Positions 14,785 to 23,597 of a DNA stretch of 42,868 bases are shown piece by piece. Within the stretch, counting starts at the first letter, position 1. Each line of letters starts with the position of its first letter. The notes under the pieces were generated by a model. It did no database searches. It had not been told where the DNA came from and saw only the letters and a program-made list of their open reading frames with translations. The translations under genes and the position numbers were made by a program. Source of the DNA: Altererythrobacter sp. (GTDB lineage Bacteria; Pseudomonadota; Alphaproteobacteria; Sphingomonadales; Sphingomonadaceae); NCBI GenBank assembly GCA_029265155.1, contig JAJUJV010000005.1:1-42868 (forward strand), given 5' to 3'.

Positions 14785-15105
14785 TTAGTTCTCGACCACA
14801 GGCGGTGCGCTGGGCGGGCGATCGCCAGGCTCGGCGGCTTCGATTTCATCGAAGCCTTCGTGCACGATGCTGTCGGTCTGATCGCCCGACTGCTCAGCGG
14901 CGGCCCGGCTCTCCTGCACTTCAACCTTTTGGGTCTGGCTGCTTTCGGCATCGCTCTGCGTTGCGGCACCCGTTATCCAGATGATCGACAGCAGCACGAT
15001 GGCGGCCAACAAACTGATAACAAGGATCCACCTCACAATGTGAGGGGTCGAGCCGGCGCGTGCTGCGTCGGTCTCGCTATGAACTTCATTTCGATCGGCG
15101 TTCAT
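14785..15105 (-). CDS. Hypothetical single-pass membrane protein
   Basis: The protein has 106 residues: an N-terminal hydrophilic part, one helix at about 25-47 (WILVISLLAAIVLLSIIWITG), then an acidic, Gln/Glu-rich region and a proline end (DRPPSAPPVVEN). No family is recognised. It precedes DUF3008 in one transcription unit. A GGAAC-N17-CGTA match lies about 45 bases upstream. Confidence 0.7.
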   Translation of the reverse strand: MNADRNEVHSETDAARAGSTPHIVRWILVISLLAAIVLLSIIWITGAATQSDAESSQTQKVEVQESRAAAEQSGDQTDSIVHEGFDEIEAAEPGDRPPSAPPVVEN

Positions 15106-15151
15106 CCGCCATGCCTCCCGACAGAATGCCCGTGTTTGGGCTGCCGGGATT

Positions 15152-15177
15152 TACGGTTGGGAGGGGCGAATGGTTCC
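15152..15177 (-). promoter_or_regulatory. EcfG-type promoter match before the membrane protein/DUF3008 pair
   Basis: Minus-strand GGAAC (15173-15177), 17 bases, then CGTA (15152-15155), one mismatch to CGTT. It lies between the dapD stop and the ATG at 15105. Confidence 0.4.
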
Positions 15178-15194
15178 GCGGATGAATGCTCTCG

Positions 15195-16034
15195 TCAGTC
15201 GCGCAGCAGCTCGTTGATGCCGGTCTTGGAGCGGGTCTGCGCGTCCACTGTCTTGACGATGACGGCGCAGTATAGCGACGGGCCCATGCTGCCGTCGGGC
15301 AGCGGCTTGCCGGGCAGGCTGCCGGGTACCACCACCGCGTAAGGCGGCACTTCGCCCTGATAGATCGTGCCGGTCGCCCGATCGACGATCTTGGTTGAAG
15401 CGCCGATGTAGACCCCCATCGACAGCACCGCACCTTCGCCGACGCGGACCCCCTCGGCGACTTCCGAACGGGCGCCGATGAACGCACCGTCGCCGATGAT
15501 CACGGGGCCCGCCTGCAACGGCTCCAGAACGCCGCCAATGCCGGCCCCGCCAGAAATGTGCACGTTCTTGCCGATCTGCGCGCACGAGCCGACCGTCGCC
15601 CAGGTATCGACCATCGTTCCTTCGTCGACGTAAGCGCCGATGTTGACGAAGCTCGGCATCAGCACGACGCCTTTGGCGATGTAGCTACCGCGCCGTGCGA
15701 CGGCGCCCGGAACCACGCGGAAGCCGGCGTCACGAAAGCGGTTCTCGCCCCAGCCTTCGAACTTGCTCGGGACTTTGTCGAAAGCCGGCGCACCGGCTGC
15801 GCCGCCGTCGAGCACCACGTTGTCGTTCAGCCGGAACGACAGCAGCACGGCCTGCTTCAGCCACTGGTTGACCCTCCAGCCGCCTTGGCCGTCGGGTTCC
15901 GCGACGCGCGCGCGGCCGCTGTCGAGTAGCTCCAGCGCCGCTTCCACCGGCTCGCGCACCGCGTCGCTCGCCGGGGTAACCGAGGCCCGGTCGTCCCAGG
16001 CTTGCGAGATGGCGGCTTCGAGATCGGCGGACAT
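15195..16034 (-). CDS. dapD: 2,3,4,5-tetrahydropyridine-2,6-dicarboxylate N-succinyltransferase
   Basis: This 279-residue DapD converts tetrahydrodipicolinate and succinyl-CoA to N-succinyl-2-amino-6-ketopimelate in lysine and diaminopimelate synthesis. The N-terminal helical part ([19 protein letters not shown]) is followed by the left-handed beta-helix: [56 protein letters not shown], then [20 protein letters not shown] lies five bases before the ATG at 16034. The length is that of the family. It diverges from the autotransporter gene across 156 bases with no clear motif. Confidence 0.96.
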   Translation of the reverse strand: MSADLEAAISQAWDDRASVTPASDAVREPVEAALELLDSGRARVAEPDGQGGWRVNQWLKQAVLLSFRLNDNVVLDGGAAGAPAFDKVPSKFEGWGENRFRDAGFRVVPGAVARRGSYIAKGVVLMPSFVNIGAYVDEGTMVDTWATVGSCAQIGKNVHISGGAGIGGVLEPLQAGPVIIGDGAFIGARSEVAEGVRVGEGAVLSMGVYIGASTKIVDRATGTIYQGEVPPYAVVVPGSLPGKPLPDGSMGPSLYCAVIVKTVDAQTRSKTGINELLRD

Positions 16035-16190
16035 GGGGGCTCCTGCAGTCGATAAGATGATGACACGGCCGCTAGCCCGCCCCCGGCATAGGGGCAAGCG
16101 GCGTTAGGGACGGCTGTTCAGCGAACTTTATCTTGCGAGGCTGCAGGAACCGCGCACTCCCGATCGGGATTGGTCCGGAAAAGGATCAGG

Positions 16191-18557
16191 ATGCTGCGAG
16201 AACGACGCCTGACGGTGAACCGCCTTTTCCGATGCTGCGCGTGGCTCCCGCTTCTGCTCGTGGTGGCCTGCGGTGGCGGAGGCGGAAGGGTTTCGCCGCC
16301 CCCAGCTCCGCCACCGGCTCCTGCGCCCACTCCGACACCTGCCCCCAGCCCGACTCCGACGCCTACGCCGACGACGGGAATGCCCCCGCGGGCATCTGTG
16401 TCGCCGGCCTTCAACACCGCCGAATTCCGCCGGTCCGATGGTCCGCTCGAGCACAACGCCGCCACTGCCTGGAACCTCGGCCACACAGGGCAGGGGGTGA
16501 CGATCGCCATCGTCGATACCGGCATCGACGAGGACAGCCCCGAGTTCGCCGGGCGCCTCTCGCCCCTTTCGCGGGACATAGTCGCCGACCGTTCGCTCAG
16601 CGGCCCGGACGATCACGGCACGAACGTCGCGATGATTGCTGCGGCAGCGCGCGACAACACCGGCATCATGGGCATTGCCTACCAGTCGACGATCATGGCG
16701 CTGCGCACCGACGCGGTCGGATCGTGCGGCGGCGACAATCCCCAGGATCCCGAGACCGATTGCAACTTTCCGGACTCGGCGATTGCCGCGTCGATCAACT
16801 ACGCGTCGTCGAACGGGGCGAAAGTCATCAATATCTCGCTCGGCGGGGAGGGTGCCAGCACGGCGGTGCGCAATGCGGTCGCCACGGCCGTTTCGCGCGG
16901 CGCGCTGATCGTGGTTGCGGCAGGAAATGACGGCGAAGCGGAGCCGGATTCATTCGCCCGTATTCTCGACCAGGCCGGGAACGGCGGCGTGATCATCGTC
17001 GGCTCGGTCGATGAAGACGGCGCGATCTCTTCCTTCAGCAATCGCGCCGGAACGCAGAACACGCACTTCATGACCGCCCGCGGCAGCCGGCTGTGCTGCG
17101 CCTACCAGAACGGTCAGATCTATGTGGATGACGAGGGCTTCATCTACCTTCTGCAGGGTACGAGCTATTCCGCACCGCAGGTTTCCGGCGCGGCCGCGCT
17201 GTTGGCGCAGGCCTTTCCGAACCTGACCGGGCGTCAGATCGCCGATATCCTGCTGCGTTCCGCCTTTGACGCGGGAGCACTCGGAACCGATGTCGTCTTT
17301 GGGCGCGGCATTCTCGATATCGCCCGCGCCTTCGCTCCCATCGGCGCGACGTCGCTTCCGGGTGCCGTGGCCGCACTGCCGCTTGGCGATGGAACCGGAA
17401 CGGGGTCGCCGGCCATGGGCGATGCGCTGGCCGGGGCCGCGTTGCCGGCGATCGTGCTCGACGAATATGACCGCGCATTCCGAGCCGATCTGGGCGTCAA
17501 TTTGCGCGGCGCCGAAGTCGTGCCGCGGCTGAACCGGGCGCTCGGCATGGGGTCGCGGAACGTCTCGTTCGGGTCCGAGCTGACCTCGGTCGCCTTCTCG
17601 ATCGATGAGCGGGGAGAGCTCGGTACGCTGCGTCTTCGCCCCGAGGAGGCCGAGACCGCGCGGGTTCTGGCGGCGCGGGTCACGACCCAGCTTGCGCCCG
17701 ACTTGCGGCTTGGCTTCGCATTTGCCGAAAGCGCCGATGGCCTTGTCGCGCAGCTCCAGGGGCAGGCGCAGCCTGCTTTCCTGATCGCGCCCGAGGCCAG
17801 CGGCGATGCCGGCGCGCTGCGCTTCAGCGACGTCTCTTTCGCCTTGCGCAAGGAAGTCGGGCCATGGGGGCTCACCTTCAGTGCCGAGCAGGGCAAGACG
17901 GTCAGTGCTGCCGCGATACGTCACCAGGCGGAAATGCTGGGGCGACGGCTCGAGGAAGATGTCGCCGCTTACGGCCTGTCCGTCGACCGCCGCCTGGGCC
18001 CGGCGGATGCGACGCTCGGCCTCACCTGGATGGACGAGGAACGGACGCTGCTCGGCGCCCGCTTCCACGATGCGTTCAGCCTCCAAGGCGCGGAGACACT
18101 GTTCCTCGACGCGCAGTTGGGATGGAACGTCGCGGCAGGATGGCGCCTTGGGGCGGCCTTCCGCCAAGGCTGGACCTCGGCGCGCCAGAGCGGGCTTGTC
18201 GCTGCGGGCTCCAGGCTGGTGAGCCGCGCCTGGTCAATCAACGTGGAGCGCCTCGGTCTCTTCTCCGATCGCGACAGTTTGGCGCTACGCCTGGCGCAGC
18301 CGCTCCGGGTCGAACACGGCGCGCTGCATCTGATGTTGCCCACCGGCTACAGCTATGAGACGCTGCTGGCCGAGTACGACATTCGCGCGCTGGCGTTGAA
18401 GCCTCAGGGACGGGAGCTTCTTGCCGAGATCGCCTGGCGCGGCCCGCTGTTCGATGGCGAAGGCACGGCAAGCCTGTTCTACCGCCGCGAGCCCGGTCAC
18501 TACGAAGCGATTCCTGACGACAAGGGTGTCGCGCTGCGCTGGTCGAAGCGCTTCTAG
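16191..18557 (+). CDS. Lipidated S8 (subtilisin-like) autotransporter serine protease
   Basis: The protein has 788 residues from the ATG at 16191 (AAGGA five bases upstream; a TTG at 16170 has no site). The signal peptide ends LLVVAC-GGGGG, a lipobox with Cys27. A Pro/Thr linker (38-64) leads to the S8 domain with D109 (AIVDTGID), H142 (DDHGTN), N246 (AAGNDG) and S325 (GTSYSAPQVSG). From about 470 the sequence becomes a repetitive amphipathic beta-barrel that ends in RWSKRF, with the terminal aromatic typical of outer-membrane barrels. It should be exported, lipidated and displayed or released at the surface, as NalP is. Substrates are unknown. Confidence 0.87.
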   Translation: MLRERRLTVNRLFRCCAWLPLLLVVACGGGGGRVSPPPAPPPAPAPTPTPAPSPTPTPTPTTGMPPRASVSPAFNTAEFRRSDGPLEHNAATAWNLGHTGQGVTIAIVDTGIDEDSPEFAGRLSPLSRDIVADRSLSGPDDHGTNVAMIAAAARDNTGIMGIAYQSTIMALRTDAVGSCGGDNPQDPETDCNFPDSAIAASINYASSNGAKVINISLGGEGASTAVRNAVATAVSRGALIVVAAGNDGEAEPDSFARILDQAGNGGVIIVGSVDEDGAISSFSNRAGTQNTHFMTARGSRLCCAYQNGQIYVDDEGFIYLLQGTSYSAPQVSGAAALLAQAFPNLTGRQIADILLRSAFDAGALGTDVVFGRGILDIARAFAPIGATSLPGAVAALPLGDGTGTGSPAMGDALAGAALPAIVLDEYDRAFRADLGVNLRGAEVVPRLNRALGMGSRNVSFGSELTSVAFSIDERGELGTLRLRPEEAETARVLAARVTTQLAPDLRLGFAFAESADGLVAQLQGQAQPAFLIAPEASGDAGALRFSDVSFALRKEVGPWGLTFSAEQGKTVSAAAIRHQAEMLGRRLEEDVAAYGLSVDRRLGPADATLGLTWMDEERTLLGARFHDAFSLQGAETLFLDAQLGWNVAAGWRLGAAFRQGWTSARQSGLVAAGSRLVSRAWSINVERLGLFSDRDSLALRLAQPLRVEHGALHLMLPTGYSYETLLAEYDIRALALKPQGRELLAEIAWRGPLFDGEGTASLFYRREPGHYEAIPDDKGVALRWSKRF

Positions 18558-19189
18558 CGCATCAGTTCGCGGGCGAAATCAACGAGGCCGGTCTGCCGCT
18601 CGCGCCGCAGACGTTCGGCGTGGAGGATCGTCCGGACCCGGTCGAAGCAATCGTCGGCGCGGTCGTTGACCACCACGTAGTCGTAAGCATCCCAGTGGCT
18701 GATTTCGGCGCGGGCGCGATCCATCCGGCCGGCAATCACTTCCTCGCTGTCGGTGCCGCGGGAGCGAAGCCTTGCTTCCAGATCCGCGATGCTTGGCGGC
18801 AGCAGGAACACCGAGACCACGTCGCTGCCGGCACGCTGCGATAACTGCTGGGCGCCCTGCCAATCGACGTCGAACAAGAAGTCGCGGCCCATCGCCAAGC
18901 CTTCTCGGATCTTGGCTCGCGGCGTGCCGTAGCGATTGTCGAAGACTTCCGCCCACTCCAGGAAGTCGTCGGCCTCTACCATCTCGCCGAAGCGTTCGAG
19001 GTCGGTAAATTCGTAGTCTCGGCCATCGACTTCGCCGGGACGCATCGGTCGGGTCGTCACCGATACCGACATCTGCAGGTTGTCTTCTGCGGCAAGGAGC
19101 CGGCGGGCAATCGTGGTCTTCCCTGCACCCGAAGGCGAGGAAAGGATGAGCATTAATCCGCGGCGAGGGAGAGTGGAGGAATCCGCCAT
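18554..19189 (-). CDS. gmk: Guanylate kinase
   Basis: This 211-residue enzyme phosphorylates GMP to GDP with ATP. The P-loop is LILSSPSGAGKTTIARRL (G21-x-G-K24), followed by SVTTRPMRPGEVDGRDYEF (GMP binding) and FLLPPSIADLEARL. Its stop overlaps the protease stop in the palindrome CTAG at 18554-18557, so the two genes converge with zero spacing and no separate terminator. The upstream neighbour ends 45 bases before its start. Confidence 0.96.
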   Translation of the reverse strand: MADSSTLPRRGLMLILSSPSGAGKTTIARRLLAAEDNLQMSVSVTTRPMRPGEVDGRDYEFTDLERFGEMVEADDFLEWAEVFDNRYGTPRAKIREGLAMGRDFLFDVDWQGAQQLSQRAGSDVVSVFLLPPSIADLEARLRSRGTDSEEVIAGRMDRARAEISHWDAYDYVVVNDRADDCFDRVRTILHAERLRRERQTGLVDFARELMR

Positions 19190-19234
19190 GCGCGCTGTTG
19201 GCGCAGCGGCGGCCCTGAAATCAAGGGGGCGCGG

Positions 19235-19648
19235 CTAGTCTTCGGCGTTTTCGGCCTGCTCTTGAAAGGTGTGTTCGCCGCGGTGAATCGATTCCCGACG
19301 GCCTAGGCTGCGGTCGAACACTGCCTTGGCGAACAAGCCGCCTGTAACAAGCAGGAATCCAGGGACCGAGCGGGTGGCCATGCGTGCTGCGCCCGTTGCC
19401 GCCATCGAGCGGACCAGCGTGCGGCCTTTGACGATGTCCTCAGCCTTGCCGGTGGAATAGCGGGTTTTCAGCAGAGTTTTCTGCAGCGCCCGGCTGGTGA
19501 CCAGCGACATGCCGCGCATTGCCACGTCCATGATGAGCAGGTTGGTGGCCGGATTGGTGCTGGGCCCCGGCACTTTAGCCAAAGTGCCTTTGGTCGTGTC
19601 CGCCGCTTTGCGGACTGTCGATTTCAACCTGCGGGTTCTTGCGCTCAC
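19235..19648 (-). CDS. Conserved hypothetical protein
   Basis: The protein has 137 residues with a GTG start at 19646-19648 (GGGGAA upstream); a longer frame upstream runs antisense through sspB. It opens basic (SARTRRLKSTVRKAADTTKG), then TNPATNLLIMDVAMRGMSLVTSRALQKTLLKTRYS, and has one hydrophobic patch (SVPGFLLVTGGLFAKAVF). No family is recognised. It lies 38 bases after sspB and 45 before gmk on the same strand, so a shared transcript is likely. Confidence 0.65.
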   Translation of the reverse strand: MSARTRRLKSTVRKAADTTKGTLAKVPGPSTNPATNLLIMDVAMRGMSLVTSRALQKTLLKTRYSTGKAEDIVKGRTLVRSMAATGAARMATRSVPGFLLVTGGLFAKAVFDRSLGRRESIHRGEHTFQEQAENAED

Positions 19649-19686
19649 CGTGCCGTTCCCCTGAACCCCGGTATCGAGCCGAGGCG

Positions 19687-20202
19687 TTATTTCTTCCGGC
19701 CGAAATCGACCGTGACGACGTTCGATCCGTCTTCCGCTGAGGCAACGGCCTGGCTGTCCGCTCGTTCCGCGGCGGCTTCGGGTGTGTCGTTCTCGGCAAC
19801 TTCGTGCGCAGTGGGCTCCATGTCGGTCACCGCCGCCTGGAACTGCAGCCCGAAGTCGACCGCGGGATCGACGAAAGCCGTAATCGCGGCGAACGGGATC
19901 GAGAGCTTGGCCGGGATCTGGTTGAAGGTCAGCCCGACTTCGAAGCCGTGATCGTCGACCGCAAGGTCCCAAAACTTGTTCTGCAGGACGATCGTCATCT
20001 CGTCCGGGAAGCGCTCGCGCAGATGCTGCGGGATCTGCACTCCGGGAGCGGCAGTCTTGAAGGTGATGTAAAAATGATGGTCACCGGGCAGCGTGCCGCC
20101 GCCGCGCTCCACCGACCCCAGCACGCGGCCAACCACTGCGCGCAGCGCCTCTTGCACGATTTCGTCGTAAGGTATCAGGCTGTCGGGCGTTTCGTCGCTC
20201 AT
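19687..20202 (-). CDS. sspB: Alpha-type SspB ClpXP adaptor
   Basis: The protein has 171 residues. The SspB substrate-binding domain spans about 5-125: [50 protein letters not shown] and [33 protein letters not shown] flexible acidic linker follows, and the short C-terminal tail [11 protein letters not shown] is the ClpX-docking peptide. Alpha-SspB hands ssrA-tagged proteins and PopA/CtrA-type substrates to ClpXP. The ATG at 20202 gives the normal N-terminus. It is divergent from hisB. Confidence 0.92.
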   Translation of the reverse strand: MSDETPDSLIPYDEIVQEALRAVVGRVLGSVERGGGTLPGDHHFYITFKTAAPGVQIPQHLRERFPDEMTIVLQNKFWDLAVDDHGFEVGLTFNQIPAKLSIPFAAITAFVDPAVDFGLQFQAAVTDMEPTAHEVAENDTPEAAAERADSQAVASAEDGSNVVTVDFGRKK

Positions 20203-20247
20203 GCCCGGTAGGTGGCGAGGGCGCGGCGCGCGGTCAAGCGCGAATGC

Positions 20248-20282
20248 TTGCACACGGTACGGCCTGGCGTATAGCGCGGCCA
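20248..20282 (+). promoter_or_regulatory. hisB promoter, apparently leaderless
   Basis: TTGCAC (20248-20253) and TATAGC (20270-20275) are 16 bases apart. The hisB ATG at 20282 is seven bases after the -10 and has no Shine-Dalgarno. The transcript would begin at or next to the AUG. Confidence 0.45.
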
Positions 20283-20875
20283 TGCGCACTGGACGGATTG
20301 CCCGCAAGACCGCGGAAACCGACATCCTCGTCGAAGTTAATCTCGACGGGACGGGGACTTACGATGTTTCGACCGGCATCGGCTTTCTCGATCACATGGT
20401 CGAGCAGTTCAGCCGCCACTCGTTGATCGACGTCAGGCTCAAGGTCGATGGCGATCTCCACGTCGACCAGCACCACACCACCGAAGACAGCGCCATCGCG
20501 CTGGGCCAGGCGATTGCCCAGGCCCTGGGCGACAAGGGCGGGATCGGCCGCTACGGCACCGCTTACTCGCCGATGGACGAGACGCTGGCCCGCGTGGCGC
20601 TCGACATTTCGGGGCGGCCCTATTTCGTCTGGAAAGCCCGTTTCACGCAGGAAAAACTGGGTGAATGGGACACCGAGTTGATCGAGCACTGGTTCCATTC
20701 GGTGTCTCAGGCCGCCGGGATCACGCTGCACATTCAGTTGCTCTATGGGCAGAACAACCACCACGTGTGCGAGGCAATCTACAAGGGCTTCGCCCGGGCG
20801 ATGCGCCAGGCGGTTGAACTCGATCTCCGAAAGGGGGGAATGGTGCCCTCGACCAAAGGTCAGCTCGGTGGCTGA
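20282..20875 (+). CDS. hisB: Imidazoleglycerol-phosphate dehydratase
   Basis: This 197-residue monofunctional HisB catalyses the sixth step of histidine synthesis (IGP to imidazole-acetol phosphate). The internal duplication and Mn ligands are seen: [56 protein letters not shown] and [21 protein letters not shown]. It heads the his run. Its TGA (20873-20875) overlaps the hisH GTG at 20868. Confidence 0.97.
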   Translation: MRTGRIARKTAETDILVEVNLDGTGTYDVSTGIGFLDHMVEQFSRHSLIDVRLKVDGDLHVDQHHTTEDSAIALGQAIAQALGDKGGIGRYGTAYSPMDETLARVALDISGRPYFVWKARFTQEKLGEWDTELIEHWFHSVSQAAGITLHIQLLYGQNNHHVCEAIYKGFARAMRQAVELDLRKGGMVPSTKGQLGG

Positions 20876-21497
20876 AGCGATCGCGCTGATCGACTACGGC
20901 GCGGGCAACCTGCATTCGGTCCATAATGCCCTGATGGCGGCCGGCGCGGAACGGATCGAGGTGACCGCCAACCCGGAGATCGTGCTGGGTGCCCAGCGGA
21001 TCGTCCTGCCGGGCGTGGGTTCGTTCAAGGCCTGCGCAGACGGGCTCAAGGCCATTCCCGGATTGGTCGAAGCGCTCGAGCAGCGTGTGATCGGCGGCGG
21101 AGTGCCGTTCCTCGGCGTCTGTGTTGGCATGCAGTTATTGGCGACCCAAGGTTATGAGCACGCTGTCACGGCTGGGCTCGACTGGATCCCGGGTGAAGTC
21201 CGCAAGATCGAGCCGGCGGATCCTGCCATCAAGGTGCCGCACATGGGCTGGAACGAAGTGCGGCCGACAGCGCATGACGACGGCGCCACGCTGGTCGAAC
21301 CGGGCGAGGCCTACTTCCTTCACTCCTATCACTTCCGGCCGGGCGATGGCAGCCACGTGGCCGCGATGACCGATCATGGCGGAGGCCTCGTCGCGGCCGT
21401 GGCGCGTGACAATATCCTCGGCGTGCAGTTCCACCCGGAGAAGAGCCAGGCTTATGGCCTGGCGCTGCTGGCGCGCTTCCTGGAGTGGAATCCCTGA
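20868..21497 (+). CDS. hisH: Imidazole glycerol phosphate synthase, glutaminase subunit
   Basis: The protein has 209 residues with a GTG start ([22 protein letters not shown]). It is a class I glutamine amidotransferase: PGVGSF, nucleophile Cys in [12 protein letters not shown], and the His/Glu of [10 protein letters not shown]. HisH supplies ammonia to HisF. In the usual alphaproteobacterial order hisA and hisF follow; here an SDR and a GH130 gene intervene. It overlaps hisB by eight bases. Confidence 0.96.
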   Translation: MAEAIALIDYGAGNLHSVHNALMAAGAERIEVTANPEIVLGAQRIVLPGVGSFKACADGLKAIPGLVEALEQRVIGGGVPFLGVCVGMQLLATQGYEHAVTAGLDWIPGEVRKIEPADPAIKVPHMGWNEVRPTAHDDGATLVEPGEAYFLHSYHFRPGDGSHVAAMTDHGGGLVAAVARDNILGVQFHPEKSQAYGLALLARFLEWNP

Positions 21498-21533
21498 GCG
21501 GTGCTCTTGCCGCGGCGGGGCTGATTCCGCGTC

Positions 21534-21558
21534 GGAACTAGGCACACGCCCGTTCGTC
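21534..21558 (+). promoter_or_regulatory. EcfG-type promoter match inside the his run
   Basis: GGAAC (21534-21538), 16 bases, then CGTC (21555-21558), one mismatch to CGTT. The predicted start, about 21564-21566, falls in the loop of the hairpin described at 21551-21581. Confidence 0.4.
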
Positions 21559-21581
21559 TCCGCTGCAAAAGGAGACGAACG
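21551..21581 (+). promoter_or_regulatory. Hairpin sequestering the SDR ribosome-binding site
   Basis: CGTTCGTCTCC (21551-21561) and GGAGACGAACG (21571-21581) form a perfect 11-bp stem with the loop GCTGCAAAA. The Shine-Dalgarno GGAGA of the ATG at 21584 lies wholly in the 3' arm. On RNA that includes both arms the site is masked. Confidence 0.75.
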
Positions 21582-21583
21582 CC

Positions 21584-22348
21584 ATGGCCGATGCCGATGC
21601 TAACCTGTCCGACGCTCACACCGAGATGCCCTCGCTGAGAGGGCGCAAGGCGATCATCACCGGCGGCACCACCGGGATTGGTCGCGCCATTGCGATCCTG
21701 CTGGCCAGCGAAGGCGTGAAGGTCTTCGTCTGCGGGCGCACTCCGGAGCACCTCGACGATGCGCTCGAGCGGATCCGCGAGGTGGGCGAAGGCGATGGCA
21801 TCAACATCGACCTCACGAAGCAGGAAGACGTCGACCGCTTCGTCGAGGAGGGGGCCGAGTATCTGGGCGGCATCGACATCGCGGTGATCAACGCCGGCCT
21901 GCCGGCGGACGGTGTGGGTGACACCGACGTCGAAAAGATCCGCTATATCGTCGACACCAATCTGACGCACATGATGACAACCACGCGCCGGGTGGTGGAG
22001 CGGATGAAGCCGGGCGGTGACATCCTGTTCATCGGCTCGATGTCCGCGGTTTCGCGCGGCCCCGAGTCCACCGTCTATGCGGCGACCAAGACGGGGGTAC
22101 AGGCCTTCGCCGAGGCGCTGCGCAAGGAACTCGCCGAAAAGGACATCAAGGTCGGCAACATCGAGCCCGGGCTGGTCGGGACCGACATGCAGCTGCCTGA
22201 GATCCCGGTCGAGGAGCAGCGCGAAATGATCGAGGAGGCGAAGATGCTGCGGGCCGAGGACATTGCCGCCGCCGCGCATTTCTTCCTCTCGCAGCCGCGC
22301 CGCACGGTGGTGTCGCTGATGCGGGTCGAGCCGCGGATCAAGGGTTGA
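21584..22348 (+). CDS. SDR-family oxidoreductase
   Basis: This 254-residue classical short-chain dehydrogenase/reductase has the cofactor motif TGGTTGIGRA at 27-36, NAG at 103-105, Ser near 152-154 (IGSMSAVS) and catalytic Y165-x3-K169 (YAATK). The residue after the cofactor strand is in FVCGRT, suggesting NADP(H). The N-terminal 14 residues (MADADANLSDAHTE) are extra. The substrate is unknown. It pairs with the GH130 gene four bases downstream, and both interrupt the his order. Translation is probably controlled by the hairpin before it. Confidence 0.9.
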   Translation: MADADANLSDAHTEMPSLRGRKAIITGGTTGIGRAIAILLASEGVKVFVCGRTPEHLDDALERIREVGEGDGINIDLTKQEDVDRFVEEGAEYLGGIDIAVINAGLPADGVGDTDVEKIRYIVDTNLTHMMTTTRRVVERMKPGGDILFIGSMSAVSRGPESTVYAATKTGVQAFAEALRKELAEKDIKVGNIEPGLVGTDMQLPEIPVEEQREMIEEAKMLRAEDIAAAAHFFLSQPRRTVVSLMRVEPRIKG

Positions 22349-22352
22349 GCCG

Positions 22353-23537
22353 ATGGATGCCATGACGACAGCCAACCGCACCCAGACCTTCCCGTTCGAC
22401 GAACTGGTCTTCTGTCCCGACGACGTAGACCTGTCGCGTTCGCCGATGGCGGGGCAGATCGACGCGGAGACCTATGTTCTCGGCGCCTTCAATCCGGGTT
22501 TGGGCAAGCTGCCGAACGGCAACCTGCTGATGATGATCCGCATCGCCGAGGCGCTGCGCGACCCGATCTTCGACGGCAAGGTTCACGCGATCCGCTGGGA
22601 TTCGAAAGAAGGTTACGTGCTCGACGGCTGGCCGCTCGAGCTCGCCGACACGGCCGACCCGCGCAAGTTCCGGCTGCACGGGCACGGCTGGAAGATCATG
22701 GCGCTGACCTCGCTGTCCTGGCTGCTGCCGGTGGAGCTGACGCCCGACGGCAAGCGCGTGGTCGATGTCCACTACGACAAGGCTATCGCTCCGCAGGGCA
22801 CCTACCAGTGCTATGGCGTCGAGGATGCCCGCATCAGCCGGGTCGAGGATCGCTGGCTGATGACCACGTGTTCGGTCAGCCCGGAGCGTCACTCGACCAC
22901 GCTCTATTCCTCGGACAACCTGCTCGACTGGAAGTTCGAGGGCATCGTGCTCGACCACCAGAACAAGGACATGCTGATTTTCGAGGGGCTGGTCGGGGGC
23001 AAATACTGGGCGCAGACCCGGCCGCTCGGCTCGCAGTTCTTCGCCTATCCACCGGGCAGCCCGTTCTTCGCCGGCCCTTCGATCAACATCGCCAGCAGCC
23101 CGGACGCGTTGCACTGGATGCCGCACATCGAGCCGCACATCCGGCCCCACGCCAGCCACCTGATGACCGAACGCATCGGCGGCGGCACTCCTCCGATCCT
23201 CACTGAAATCGATGGCAAGCGCGGGTGGCTGACATTGTGGCATGCAGTCGAGCCGAGCCAGCTCGTCGGCATCTATCGTACCTACTGGTCGCTGCTCGAT
23301 CCGGACGAGCCATGGAAGGTCATCGCCACCAGCCACCCGCCGCTGCTCGAAGCCAATCCCGAACTTACGCTACCGCTCGAGGAGCAGATGTACCTTCGCG
23401 ACGTGGTGTTCACCACCGGCATCTATCAGGAAGAAGACCACTTCATCGTCGCCAGCGGCGAGGCGGATCTGGCGTGCCGGATCACCCGTATTCCAAAGGA
23501 CATGTTCGTCGCCTCGGAGAATCCGGGGCCGCAGTAG
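22353..23537 (+). CDS. GH130-family glycoside phosphorylase or hydrolase
   Basis: The protein has 394 residues. A five-bladed propeller of the GH130 type is shown by AFNPGLGKLPNGNLLMMIRIAE, YGVEDARI with general acid D158, GGGTPPILTE and GWLTLWHAVE. Family knowledge: GH130 enzymes phosphorolyse or hydrolyse beta-mannosides. The ATG at 22353 or 22362 may be used; GAGCCG lies before the first. There is no signal peptide, so it acts in the cytoplasm. It is coupled to the SDR gene, suggesting a shared sugar pathway, but no transporter or glycosyltransferase is present. Confidence 0.85.
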   Translation: MDAMTTANRTQTFPFDELVFCPDDVDLSRSPMAGQIDAETYVLGAFNPGLGKLPNGNLLMMIRIAEALRDPIFDGKVHAIRWDSKEGYVLDGWPLELADTADPRKFRLHGHGWKIMALTSLSWLLPVELTPDGKRVVDVHYDKAIAPQGTYQCYGVEDARISRVEDRWLMTTCSVSPERHSTTLYSSDNLLDWKFEGIVLDHQNKDMLIFEGLVGGKYWAQTRPLGSQFFAYPPGSPFFAGPSINIASSPDALHWMPHIEPHIRPHASHLMTERIGGGTPPILTEIDGKRGWLTLWHAVEPSQLVGIYRTYWSLLDPDEPWKVIATSHPPLLEANPELTLPLEEQMYLRDVVFTTGIYQEEDHFIVASGEADLACRITRIPKDMFVASENPGPQ

Positions 23538-23597
23538 GCGGGGCGCCGTCGTTCATCAGCATGGAATTGGGAGAGAGCCGCTGCTAGGCGCCGCGGG

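Noticed and set aside
16146-16170. GGAAC before the autotransporter gene
   Set aside because: The bases 16-17 further on read GGGA, not a -10 element.
16320-16380. Short tandem repeat or CRISPR-like array
   Set aside because: It is the codon pattern of the Pro/Thr linker of the protease, in frame throughout.
16950-18167. 405-codon frame antisense to the autotransporter protease
   Set aside because: It is Arg/Gly/Gln-rich with no motif, and the plus strand has a full catalytic triad.
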